DNA of 64,000 nt, taken from the NCBI GenBank assembly GCA_028874195.1, contig JAPPLM010000032.1, positions 1-64,000 on the forward strand, given 5' to 3'. The notes under the pieces were generated by a model. That model was not told the DNA's origin and made no database searches. It saw only the letters and a list, made by a program, of their open reading frames with translations. Shown piece after piece: positions 43,883-51,985 of the stretch. Origin of the DNA: Chloroflexota bacterium (GTDB lineage Bacteria > Chloroflexota > UBA11872 > VXOZ01). A program made the translations under genes and the position numbers. The first letter of the stretch is position 1, and each line of letters begins with the position of its first letter.

Positions 43883-45768
43883 AGTCAGATTCCATCCATG
43901 AACAGACCGCCGGACTAGCGCCGGCCGACTACATTGCCCGCATTACGCCGGCTGATCCGGTCACGGTTGGCCAATACGGCACGTGGGACATCGTGGTAAC
44001 CGTTGGCGCGCAGGGCATTGCGCTGGGGGGTGGGGTGCGTATAGCGCCGCCGCACCGCGAGAAGCAGCGCTGGGACGTGGGCAACGTAGTTGCCGCCACC
44101 AGCGTGGCGGGATCAAGCGTCCGCGTAGAGGTCGTAAACGGCCACCCGCTCTCCTACCACCATGCGCAGTTTCCCGTCATCTATGCCGTGCTCGAAGGCC
44201 AGCCGCTGCGTGGCGGGGACACGCTGACGGTCACGCTCGGTCATCCCGGCAGTTACGTCTCCGGTTTCCGTCAGCCGGCACAGGTTCAGGACATCATCAG
44301 TGTCGATACGTTCTTTGCGGTGGGGGTCGACATTGAAGGCAATACCGCTTACAGCAACCCGGACTATCCCGTCCCCGGCGGGGGACGCCACTTTCCGTTG
44401 CGGCAGCAACCGGCATTAGAGGTCTTGCCCGCTGCGCCGGCCACGCTCGGTATTGCCGTGCCGCAGTTTGCAGCAGAGTCTAATCCGGCACAAGTTTTCA
44501 TACACGCCAGAGATGCTTTCGGCAACGTGTGCGAGGGATTTCATGGTTCGCTCAAGCTTGAGACCGTCAAAAGCAGCGACGGTACGCCAATAGCCGAAGA
44601 TTCCGCCATTACGGGAGAGCGGGGTCTGGCACTGGCGCAAATCGGCGTCCCGGCACGATCAGGTCCGTATTTGGTGCGGGCACGGGATGAAGCCAGCGGT
44701 ATCATCGGCAAGAGTTGGCCGGTCGCGCCGGACTTTCGACCGGGCGGATTCAACATCTACTGGGGTGACCTCCACAATCACACCAATCTATCCGGCGACG
44801 GGGTCCGTGACATCGATGACGCCTACTGGTATGCGCGGCACATCAGCGGCCTGGACTTTGTGGCGATTACCGACCATGAGGGCAGCAAGGACTGGGAGCG
44901 CACCCAGGAGTGTGCCAAAGCATATAACGCGCCTGGAGAGTTCACCGCGTTCCTTGCTTACGAATACAGTTGGGCCGGCGCTTACGGGCACCGCAACGTC
45001 TTCTATCTCGATGACGACATGCCCTGTCCCACGCCAGACGACGCGAATGACCTCTGGGACCAACTGCCACCGGGACGAGCCCTTGTCATTCCACACCACC
45101 CGAATACGCACTCAGAGGGAGGCACGACATTTGGCCGCTGGCAGCCGACGGATTGGAGCGCGCATCATCCCGAGTTTCAGCGCCACATTGAAATATGTCA
45201 GTTGCGCGGCTCTTTCGAAGTGGAAGAAATCGGCGGGCCCGTCGTCCTCGGCGGTAAGGGCTCCTCGGCGCGCAGCGCGCTGGCGAAAGGGCTGCGCTTG
45301 GGCTTTGTCGGGGGCACCGACAACCACCGCGGTCATCCCGGATCACGCATGGATACCATGGGCGGTATTAGCTTCCGATTGCGTCCCGTGGGCGGCATAA
45401 CTGCCGTCCTTGCCAGCGAGTGCACGAGGGAGTCTTTGTGGGAAGCTTTGCTGGCACGCAGGACGTACGCCACCACGTGCGAGCACATTCTGCTTGACTT
45501 CAGCGTCAATGGCGCGATCATGGGCAGTGCCATCGCAGCGGAAGCAGAATTCACGATACGCGTGGCCGCGATTGGCGCGAACGAAATCGATCGCATTGAC
45601 GTGATTCGCGATGGAGAGGAAGTTCACTCCCTATCGGTCAACGGTGCCGCATGCGAGCTTGAATGGAACGATCGCCCCGCAGAAGAGCCGGCCTACTACT
45701 ATGCTCGCGTGTTTCAGAAAGACGGCAACGCTGCCTGGGCAAGTCCTATCTGGATTGAAAGCAAATAG
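43879..45768 (+). CDS. CehA/McbA-like PHP hydrolase, paralogue of 34737
   Basis: A 629-aa protein starting with GTG. The N-terminal beta region shares YGTWDIVVTVGAQGIALGGG with its paralogue at 34737. The PHP-like core begins YWGDLHNHTNLSGDGVRDI (metal motif HNH), followed by FVAITDHEGSKDW, VIPHHPNTHSEGG and GGTDNHRGHPG. The ending, KDGNAAWASPIWIESK, resembles the paralogue's last strand. The reaction is probably a metal-dependent hydrolysis, of unknown substrate. With 34737 it flanks the accessory region. Confidence 0.75.
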   Translation: MKSDSIHEQTAGLAPADYIARITPADPVTVGQYGTWDIVVTVGAQGIALGGGVRIAPPHREKQRWDVGNVVAATSVAGSSVRVEVVNGHPLSYHHAQFPVIYAVLEGQPLRGGDTLTVTLGHPGSYVSGFRQPAQVQDIISVDTFFAVGVDIEGNTAYSNPDYPVPGGGRHFPLRQQPALEVLPAAPATLGIAVPQFAAESNPAQVFIHARDAFGNVCEGFHGSLKLETVKSSDGTPIAEDSAITGERGLALAQIGVPARSGPYLVRARDEASGIIGKSWPVAPDFRPGGFNIYWGDLHNHTNLSGDGVRDIDDAYWYARHISGLDFVAITDHEGSKDWERTQECAKAYNAPGEFTAFLAYEYSWAGAYGHRNVFYLDDDMPCPTPDDANDLWDQLPPGRALVIPHHPNTHSEGGTTFGRWQPTDWSAHHPEFQRHIEICQLRGSFEVEEIGGPVVLGGKGSSARSALAKGLRLGFVGGTDNHRGHPGSRMDTMGGISFRLRPVGGITAVLASECTRESLWEALLARRTYATTCEHILLDFSVNGAIMGSAIAAEAEFTIRVAAIGANEIDRIDVIRDGEEVHSLSVNGAACELEWNDRPAEEPAYYYARVFQKDGNAAWASPIWIESK

Positions 45769-45879
45769 AGTTAAATTCAGACGGGAAGGTAGCGCGCAAC
45801 ACCAGAATACTCTATACTAGTGTCTTAGGGCTGGATTAGCCCCATGGGAAAGAGCTATCAGCGATCAAAAGGACCTTTG

Positions 45880-46260
45880 ATGGCGCAAGCAGAGACGAGG
45901 CCTGAACAAAGCAAGACTGAAAACCCAACCATCGTTGCCTGGATGAAGCCGTTTTGCGGTTGGAGCAATGGTGTGCGAGCCGTCTTTCAGAAATACGGGC
46001 TTGCCTACGACGATCGCGACATAATCAATAATGCGGCGAATTACGCTGAGATGGTGAAACGCACCGGACAGACGATGCAGCCTTGTATAGCAATTGACGA
46101 ACATGTGCTCATCGATGTTTCCGGTGAAGAAGTCGAAGCCTGGCTCATCGAGCACAAGTACATTGAGCAGAGCGACGCCGAGCCGGAAGTTCCAATTGAC
46201 CGCGCGTGTGAAAATGAAGCGGTACCGAAACCGGTTTCTCTGCAAATGAGGCCGCGTTGA
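45880..46260 (+). CDS. Glutaredoxin-like protein with CGWS active site
   Basis: A 126-aa thioredoxin-fold protein. The active site PFCGWSNGVRAVF has a single Cys followed by x-x-Ser, so it is a monothiol-type site; MQPCIAIDEHVLID holds the cis-Pro region (Met-Gln-Pro). The C-terminal 35 residues are acidic and of unknown role. I prefer the ATG at 45880, preceded by AAAGGA, over 45844. A possible -10 box TATACT lies at 45813-45818. It probably acts in thiol exchange or iron-sulfur handling. Confidence 0.75.
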   Translation: MAQAETRPEQSKTENPTIVAWMKPFCGWSNGVRAVFQKYGLAYDDRDIINNAANYAEMVKRTGQTMQPCIAIDEHVLIDVSGEEVEAWLIEHKYIEQSDAEPEVPIDRACENEAVPKPVSLQMRPR

Positions 46261-46726
46261 ACAGTTTGCTTGGTTGAATAATTGTTAGCCATTGCACCCT
46301 GCAGCAAATTGCACTAATCTATACTCAATCCATTCCGCAAACCTACTCCTACGTCCCCGCAGAATCGCAGTCCGCAGACGCTAGTAACGAGCGCCATTCG
46401 CGCTTGATTATGCGCAGATGGCGTTCCTGGCAGAACGTTGGTTGTCTTGCCGGCATGTTTGGCTTCCGTTGGTTCTCGTCTATGTTCGATGAGAAACGAA
46501 ATGAAACCACGCTGTACACGCCCACAGTCTGTATTGAAAATTGACGAACCTGCTCCTGGCAGTACCATCCATCGCCGCATTCCTCAACTCTCGGTAACCG
46601 CACTTCTCCAACATTCGCGCTTGACTTGCCGCTGCTCACCATCGCAGCGACGGGCCGACATCATACTCACAGGCTTGGGATCAGCGATGCTCTCATGCCC
46701 CAGTTCTAGCAAAGGCCGGTAGCAAG
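46261..46726. other. 466-base gap without a supported gene
   Basis: Several overlapping short frames run on both strands, none with a recognisable product, good ribosome binding site or codon pattern like the neighbours. The frame 46438-46722 ends just before yvcK but its product is arginine/serine-rich and looks like noise. No clear promoter or hairpin is seen. Confidence 0.5.
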
Positions 46727-48052
46727 ATGTTTCCTTCCCGTAAGTGGTTTTACCCTGGCATGCACGTAAAGCGGTGGATTGCGCTGCTGATCATCGGATT
46801 CATGGCGTTAGCCCTTGCCTGCGCCATGGCCCTTGCCTGGGTCTACCGAAACGTAGATTTCGTCCAGCCCTTCAGCGAACCCGTCCAAACCATAACGCTC
46901 CAGTTCATCCCGCACCCCTACCGAGAAATCCTCGTAGGCAGTGTTGGGCTTTTTCTCACCATCCTTGCAATCTGGAAGCTCAGTGCCTCGCTTATGGAAG
47001 TCGTGGTGGCGCCAAGCCAGGGTGAGCGGCTGGTGGACCGCGTGTACGCGCGCCGGATTCTCAATACCGGGCCGAAGCTTGTCACGATTGGGGGCGGCAC
47101 CGGACAAGCGGTGCTCTTGCGCGGCCTCAAGGAGTATACGAATAACCTGACGGCAATCGTGACGGTCGTCGATGACGGCGGATCGTCCGGGCGCCTGCGA
47201 CAGGAGTTCGGCGCCCTGCCGCCCGGTGACGTGCGTCAATGCATCGGTGCGCTGGCTATTGCCGAGCCACTGATGACACGGATGCTCAACTATCGGTTCG
47301 ACAAGGGTGACGGACTGGAAGGGCACAGCCTCGGCAACCTCATGATGCTTGCCATGGCCGACCTGACCGGCAACTTCGAATCGGGCATCCGGGAGCTTTC
47401 GCGAGTGCTTGCCGTGCGCGGACAGATACTGCCTTCGACCCTTGAAAGCGTCAAGCTTTGCGCCGAGCTCGAGGACGGTCGCACCGTCTCCGGCGAATCC
47501 GCAGTCGGGGACGCAGGATCGTCTATCAAGCGCGTATATCTCGATCGGCAGCATCCCATGGCTTTCAGCGAAGCGAGCCAGGCAATCCTGGAAGCAGACT
47601 ACATCATTCTCGCTCCCGGCAGCCTCTATACAAGCCTTCTCCCCAACCTGCTGGTACCGGAGATTTCCCAAGCTGTTGCAGAGTCTAAAGCGCTCAAGCT
47701 CTACGTCTGCAACGTGGCCACCGAGCCCGGGGAAACAACCCACTACGGCGTGGAAGAGCACCTCGCCGCACTCAAGCAGCACGCGCCATCTGACGTGTGC
47801 AACCTTGTGTTGGCGAATGATCAAACGTCCGTGCAGTCGGCGAATGGTTCCTACGAGCTCGTGGAAATGCAATCGGAAAAGCGGAAAATTGACGGGCTCC
47901 CCGTCATAACCGCCGACGTGATCGACGTAGAGGTTCCCTATCAGCACAGTGCGGCCAAGCTCGCCCAAGCCGTGATGCAAGTGTATAGTAACTACGGAGC
48001 ATCCAAGCGAGACCGCAGACGCGCTGAATCAGAAGCGTTGAAGGTGTCGTGA
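46727..48052 (+). CDS. yvcK: YvcK/CofD-like protein with N-terminal membrane segments
   Basis: A 441-aa gluconeogenesis factor family protein. Two hydrophobic segments (about residues 14-38 and 62-82) precede the usual core, an added membrane anchor not found in B. subtilis YvcK. The core has [38 protein letters not shown] and [11 protein letters not shown], the nucleotide-sugar site. YvcK binds UDP-GlcNAc and is needed for growth on gluconeogenic carbon. The gap gene follows after 67 bases, which links it to central carbon flow. The usual neighbours rapZ and whiA are absent. Confidence 0.88.
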   Translation: MFPSRKWFYPGMHVKRWIALLIIGFMALALACAMALAWVYRNVDFVQPFSEPVQTITLQFIPHPYREILVGSVGLFLTILAIWKLSASLMEVVVAPSQGERLVDRVYARRILNTGPKLVTIGGGTGQAVLLRGLKEYTNNLTAIVTVVDDGGSSGRLRQEFGALPPGDVRQCIGALAIAEPLMTRMLNYRFDKGDGLEGHSLGNLMMLAMADLTGNFESGIRELSRVLAVRGQILPSTLESVKLCAELEDGRTVSGESAVGDAGSSIKRVYLDRQHPMAFSEASQAILEADYIILAPGSLYTSLLPNLLVPEISQAVAESKALKLYVCNVATEPGETTHYGVEEHLAALKQHAPSDVCNLVLANDQTSVQSANGSYELVEMQSEKRKIDGLPVITADVIDVEVPYQHSAAKLAQAVMQVYSNYGASKRDRRRAESEALKVS

Positions 48053-48119
48053 TGGATTGGCGTGTTTTCACGCCCGCACGATACGTATTCCAAGGCGCGG
48101 AGAGAGGTACAAGAGACGT

Positions 48120-49139
48120 ATGGGACGAGTGGCAGTCAACGGCTTTGGCCGCATTGGCAGATTGGCTTTGCGAGCAATTCTGGAGCGGTCTCCGGACCTT
48201 GACCCGGTTGCGGTGAACGACCTCGCAAGCGCGGAGACCAACGCGCATCTTTTCAAATACGACAGCAATTATGGCCGCTTCAACGGTGAGGTTGCGGTAA
48301 GCGACGGCGCTCTCACAATTGACGGGCGACACCTCCAGACGCTCTCCCAGCGTGACTGGACTGCGCTGCCGTGGCAAGACCTGGACATCGACGTTGTAAT
48401 CGAGGCAACCGGTGTCGGTACCGACCGCGCTTCCGCAGGGAAACACCTTGAGGCGGGTGCGAAGAAGGTAATCATCTCGGCGCCGGCCAAGGAAGAGGAC
48501 GTAACCTTGGTGTTGGGGGTGAATGACGCAGCCTACGATCCGGCTGAGCATCACATCGTATCGAATGCCTCATGCACGACGAACTGCCTCGCGCCCGTGG
48601 TAAAGGTCTTACATGATGCCTTTACCGTCAAACAAGGTCTCATGAATACGATTCACTCGTATACCAACGACCAGCGCATTCTCGATCTTGACCAAAGTGA
48701 CATGCGCCGCGCGCGCGCTGCGGCGCTGAACATTATCCCAACAACCACCGGGGCAGCAAAGGCCGTGGTGCAGGTAATTCCCGACTTGGAAGGCAGGCTC
48801 GATGGGTTCGCCCTGCGCGTGCCGACACCCACCGTTTCCGTGGTTGACTTTACGTGCGAGGTTGCCGAGGACGTAACGGTCGAAGCCGTGAACGACGCCT
48901 TCGAGGCGGCTGCACAGGGGGGATTAAATGGCATCCTTGGTTGCTCCAGCGAAGAACTCGTGAGCATGGACTTCAAGAGCGATACGCGGAGTTCGATTGT
49001 AGACCTACCGTCAACGCAAGTCTCCGGCAAGCTCGTAAAGGTGCTCTCGTGGTACGACAACGAGTGGGGCTACGCGTGCCGCATTGCCGACTTGACGGCC
49101 CGCGTCGCACAGACAATCCCTCAAGCGGCGGCTGTCTAG
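48120..49139 (+). CDS. gap: Glyceraldehyde-3-phosphate dehydrogenase, type I
   Basis: A 339-aa glycolytic and gluconeogenic enzyme. [15 protein letters not shown] is the NAD-binding N-terminus, and [18 protein letters not shown] contains the Asp that favours NAD. The active site Cys152 is in [29 protein letters not shown] is the conserved C-terminus. I choose the ATG at 48120 because the protein family starts there; the frame is open to 48057. It lies between yvcK and pgk on the same strand. Confidence 0.95.
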   Translation: MGRVAVNGFGRIGRLALRAILERSPDLDPVAVNDLASAETNAHLFKYDSNYGRFNGEVAVSDGALTIDGRHLQTLSQRDWTALPWQDLDIDVVIEATGVGTDRASAGKHLEAGAKKVIISAPAKEEDVTLVLGVNDAAYDPAEHHIVSNASCTTNCLAPVVKVLHDAFTVKQGLMNTIHSYTNDQRILDLDQSDMRRARAAALNIIPTTTGAAKAVVQVIPDLEGRLDGFALRVPTPTVSVVDFTCEVAEDVTVEAVNDAFEAAAQGGLNGILGCSSEELVSMDFKSDTRSSIVDLPSTQVSGKLVKVLSWYDNEWGYACRIADLTARVAQTIPQAAAV

Positions 49140-49171
49140 CGCCCTTTCAACGTAGCCTTGCGCTGATGTTT

Positions 49172-49206
49172 TTCCCTCACCCTAACCCTCTCACTTTGGG
49201 AGAGGG
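49172..49206. repeat. Hairpin inside a dispersed CCCTAACCCTCTC repeat
   Basis: CCCTCTC (49186-49192) pairs with GAGAGGG (49200-49206) across a 7-base loop. The flanking words CCCTCACCCTAACCCTCTC belong to a repeat often seen between bacterial genes. It sits 46 bases after the gap stop and may act as a partial terminator. The remaining 49140-49352 shows no gene. Confidence 0.45.
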
Positions 49207-49352
49207 AACTTCATTGCTTTGTGAGAGTTATGCAAGGTTATCCTCTGGGAAAGGGAACCGGAGTCGCTCCGCGTTCACTTGACTCCGCATTCTGCGCACT
49301 CTACGAAGTTATGTCTTGATACCGCAGTCACCTTCTTGCCCTCCAGCGTCTC

Positions 49353-49631
49353 ATGAAAGAATACTTAACTGCGCGTGTTCCGGAACGCCTTGCCCTCCTC
49401 GTCGCGAGGGTAGTGACCGCACTTCGTTGCACGTACCCTGAAGAAAAAGAGACGGCGTACTCACTGGAATTGAGGATGAGTGGTAGGGTTGAATACGCGG
49501 TTCGGCGGGAAGTGATCCTGGACGATTTGTCGAAAACGGTATTGTATCAACTGGAGAGCATAGGAAGCTCGCTCGAACCACATCGCACTATTGGGAAGAG
49601 TCGCTCCGCTTCCAAACGAAAGCCGCGATGA
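49353..49631 (+). CDS. Small 92-aa open frame overlapping pgk
   Basis: The frame ends in ATGA, sharing four bases with the pgk ATG (49628), a spacing typical of translational coupling. The product is mixed charged and basic at its end (KSRSASKRKPR) with no recognised domain. In favour of a real gene are its position between gap and pgk and the overlap. Against it are the lack of a clear ribosome binding site and of a recognisable homologue. Confidence 0.4.
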   Translation: MKEYLTARVPERLALLVARVVTALRCTYPEEKETAYSLELRMSGRVEYAVRREVILDDLSKTVLYQLESIGSSLEPHRTIGKSRSASKRKPR

Positions 49632-50806
49632 AGCAGACCGTTAGAGACATTGACGTAGCGGGCAAATACGTACTGGTACGTGTCGATTTCAACGTGCCCT
49701 TGGCCCACGGCAAGGTTGCCGATGATGCGCGGCTCCGCGCTACGCTACCGACCATAGAGTTCTTGCGGAAGCGAAAAGCCAAGGTTATCCTCATCTCCCA
49801 TCTCGGTCGGCCCAAAGGAACGGTCAAGGAGTCACTGCGGCTGACACCTGTTGCGGCGCACCTGTCAGAGCTGCTTGAACTGCCGGTGCGTACGGCTCCC
49901 GACTGCATTGGGTCAGCAGCGGCTTCCGCTGCACACGCCTTGCAGCCCGGTGACGTACTCCTCCTGGAGAATGTGCGCTTCCACCCAGAGGAGGAACAGA
50001 ACGATCCGGACTTCGCGCGTCGCCTGGCGTCACTCGCCGATATCTTCGTGAACGACGCGTTCGGCGCGGCCCACCGCGCGCATGCGTCAACGCAGGGCAT
50101 AACTGCTTACGTGCCAGGCGTCGCCGGTTTGCTTATGGAAAAGGAGATTGCCACGCTTTCTCAATTGCTGCAATCTCCAAGAAAGCCATTCGTCGCGGTA
50201 ATCGGCGGCGCCAAGATTTCGACGAAGATTGGCGTTCTCACCAATCTCTTGCAGCAGGTCGATGTCTTTGTGCTCGGAGGCGGCATCGCCAATACGCTGC
50301 TGAAAGCCCAAGGAATCGCCGTAGGCGAGAGCCTCGTGGAGGACGGCTTAATCCCGGTAGCCGCGGAATTCATTGCACAAGCGGAAGAAGCCAATGTAAC
50401 TGTATTGCTGCCGCGAGACGCAGTGGTTGGTTTAGTCGGCGCTGCCGCTACCGCGGGAAGGGTAGTTGAGATAGACGCCATTCCTGTAGACACGATGATC
50501 GGCGATATTGGGCCAGCGACCGTTAAAGACGTAAAAGCGGTCCTGGCGTCAGCAGGTACCGTGCTGTGGAACGGCCCGCTCGGACTCTTCGAAGAAGAGC
50601 GATTCGCTGGCAGCACGCGTGCCATTGCGCAGACCCTCGCGGATTGCTCGGCAACGACAATCGTCGGCGGGGGTGAGACTGTGGCCGCGGTCGAGCGTTA
50701 CGGTGCTGCGGACGGCATTAGCCATCTTTCCACAGGAGGAGGCGCCACCCTTGAATTCCTGGAAGGCAAGTCGCTGCCGGGCGTTGCCGCTCTGCAAGAC
50801 GCCTAG
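49628..50806 (+). CDS. pgk: Phosphoglycerate kinase
   Basis: A 392-aa two-domain kinase that makes ATP from 1,3-bisphosphoglycerate. VLVRVDFNVPLAHGKVADDARLRA is the N-terminal signature, LISHLGRPKG the triose-phosphate site, IGGAKISTKIGVL and LWNGPLGLFEEERF the hinge and nucleotide regions, and VGGGETVAAVERYG with STGGGATLEFLEG the C-terminal ends. It lies after gap. No tpiA or gpm gene follows; the next gene is on the other strand. Confidence 0.96.
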   Translation: MKQTVRDIDVAGKYVLVRVDFNVPLAHGKVADDARLRATLPTIEFLRKRKAKVILISHLGRPKGTVKESLRLTPVAAHLSELLELPVRTAPDCIGSAAASAAHALQPGDVLLLENVRFHPEEEQNDPDFARRLASLADIFVNDAFGAAHRAHASTQGITAYVPGVAGLLMEKEIATLSQLLQSPRKPFVAVIGGAKISTKIGVLTNLLQQVDVFVLGGGIANTLLKAQGIAVGESLVEDGLIPVAAEFIAQAEEANVTVLLPRDAVVGLVGAAATAGRVVEIDAIPVDTMIGDIGPATVKDVKAVLASAGTVLWNGPLGLFEEERFAGSTRAIAQTLADCSATTIVGGGETVAAVERYGAADGISHLSTGGGATLEFLEGKSLPGVAALQDA

Positions 50807-50822
50807 GCAAGAGTGTCGATTC

Positions 50823-50887
50823 GCCCAGCCCTCAGCACGAACGGATTTTTCGCTTTTCCATTCGCCCAGAGCTTGTCGAAGGGCAGG
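50823..50887. repeat. Degraded inverted pair of dispersed repeats after pgk
   Basis: CCCTCAGCACGAACGG (50829-50844) and, inverted, TTCGCCCAGAGCTTGTCGAAG (from 50861) are incomplete copies of the family at 8044-8169. They lie between the convergent pgk and 3-hydroxyacyl-CoA dehydrogenase genes. The rest of 50888-51005 shows no gene. Confidence 0.55.
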
Positions 50888-51005
50888 TCTGCACGAGAAC
50901 GCATTTATGCGATGCGTTCTCGTCTAGAGCGTACACGGCTTTGCAACCGAGACCTGTCCGGTTGGCGTATGGCGGGAGGGATAGCGGGCGCGTGGCGCCG
51001 CCGAG

Positions 51006-51971
51006 CTAGCTGCGCGGATCGCTTTGCGTGCGTTGGCGATGCAGGATATCCGATAGCAGTGTGCGCTCCACGTGGCGCCGAATTTCTCGCGGGTCGGTAT
51101 CGCTCCAGTCGTAGAAGCCGCGTCCCGCTTCCAATCCCAACGCTCCTTGCTCCACGAGGTCTTTCATCGCCTGCGGCGCGTCGGTAAGCGTGCTGAGTGA
51201 AGGGTAGAGCGAAGCCGCGATAGCCACGTTCATCACCATACCGCCCAGGTCGCGCTGCGCCAGCGGCCCGACACGGCCGAGGCGCAGACCGAAGCCGTTC
51301 ACCACCACCGTGTCAATCTCCTTCGCGGAAGCCACGCCGCTCGCCCAGAGCGAAATAGCCTCCCTGCTCAAGGCGTGTTGCAGCCGGTTATGAATGAACC
51401 CGGGTATGTCCTTCTGCACCATCACCGGTTGTTTGCCAACTCGCTGCCACAGGTCGAACGTGATCTGCATTGTCTCGTCGCTCGTTTGGTCGCCGCGCAC
51501 GACTTCTACAAGCGGCAGCACCGTACCGGGGAGGATGAAGTGACTACCGACCACACGTTCGGGTCTCCGCGTGGCGGCCGCCATGGCAGTTATCGACAGT
51601 GATGAGGTGTTGCTCGTGAGTATTGCCTCCGGCGGCGCTTCGGCATCCAAGGCGGCAAATATCTCTTGCTTGAGCGCGAGGTCTTCCGGTACGGATTCGA
51701 CGACGAATTCCGTAGTAGCGACCGCAGCGGCCCGGTCGGTCGTCCCGCTCACCATTTGGAGCGCCTGCCCGACCTGTGCCTCTGTTGCCAGATTAGTCTT
51801 TCGCAGAGACTCCATGCTGGCGCGCATGCGCGCATGCGCGAGTTGCAAATGATCGTCAGATAGGTCAACGAGCGTTGCCGCAATACCGGACAGTGTGAGG
51901 ACCACGGCGATGTCGGCGCCCATAAGGCCGGCGCCTACAATGGTGGCATGGTGTATCGTGTCGGCTTGCAT
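51006..51971 (-). CDS. 3-hydroxyacyl-CoA dehydrogenase family protein
   Basis: A 321-aa protein of the L-3-hydroxyacyl-CoA dehydrogenase fold. TIVGAGLMGADIAVVLTLSG (residues 10-29) is the NAD-binding Gly-x-Gly-x-x-Gly motif, with EFVVESVPEDLALKQEIF, SNTSSLSITAMA and GSHFILPGTVLPLVEVVRG as further family marks. The single C-terminal helical domain (KDIPGFIHNRLQHALSRE) fits stand-alone members that oxidise 3-hydroxybutyryl-CoA or other 3-hydroxyacids. It follows the acyl-CoA synthetase gene by 14 bases and should share its transcript. Confidence 0.86.
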   Translation of the reverse strand: MQADTIHHATIVGAGLMGADIAVVLTLSGIAATLVDLSDDHLQLAHARMRASMESLRKTNLATEAQVGQALQMVSGTTDRAAAVATTEFVVESVPEDLALKQEIFAALDAEAPPEAILTSNTSSLSITAMAAATRRPERVVGSHFILPGTVLPLVEVVRGDQTSDETMQITFDLWQRVGKQPVMVQKDIPGFIHNRLQHALSREAISLWASGVASAKEIDTVVVNGFGLRLGRVGPLAQRDLGGMVMNVAIAASLYPSLSTLTDAPQAMKDLVEQGALGLEAGRGFYDWSDTDPREIRRHVERTLLSDILHRQRTQSDPRS

Positions 51972-51985
51972 TACCGAAACCTTCC

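Noticed and set aside
46808-47980. 390-codon minus-strand frame over yvcK
   Set aside because: Shadow of the yvcK coding frame; its product shows no domain.
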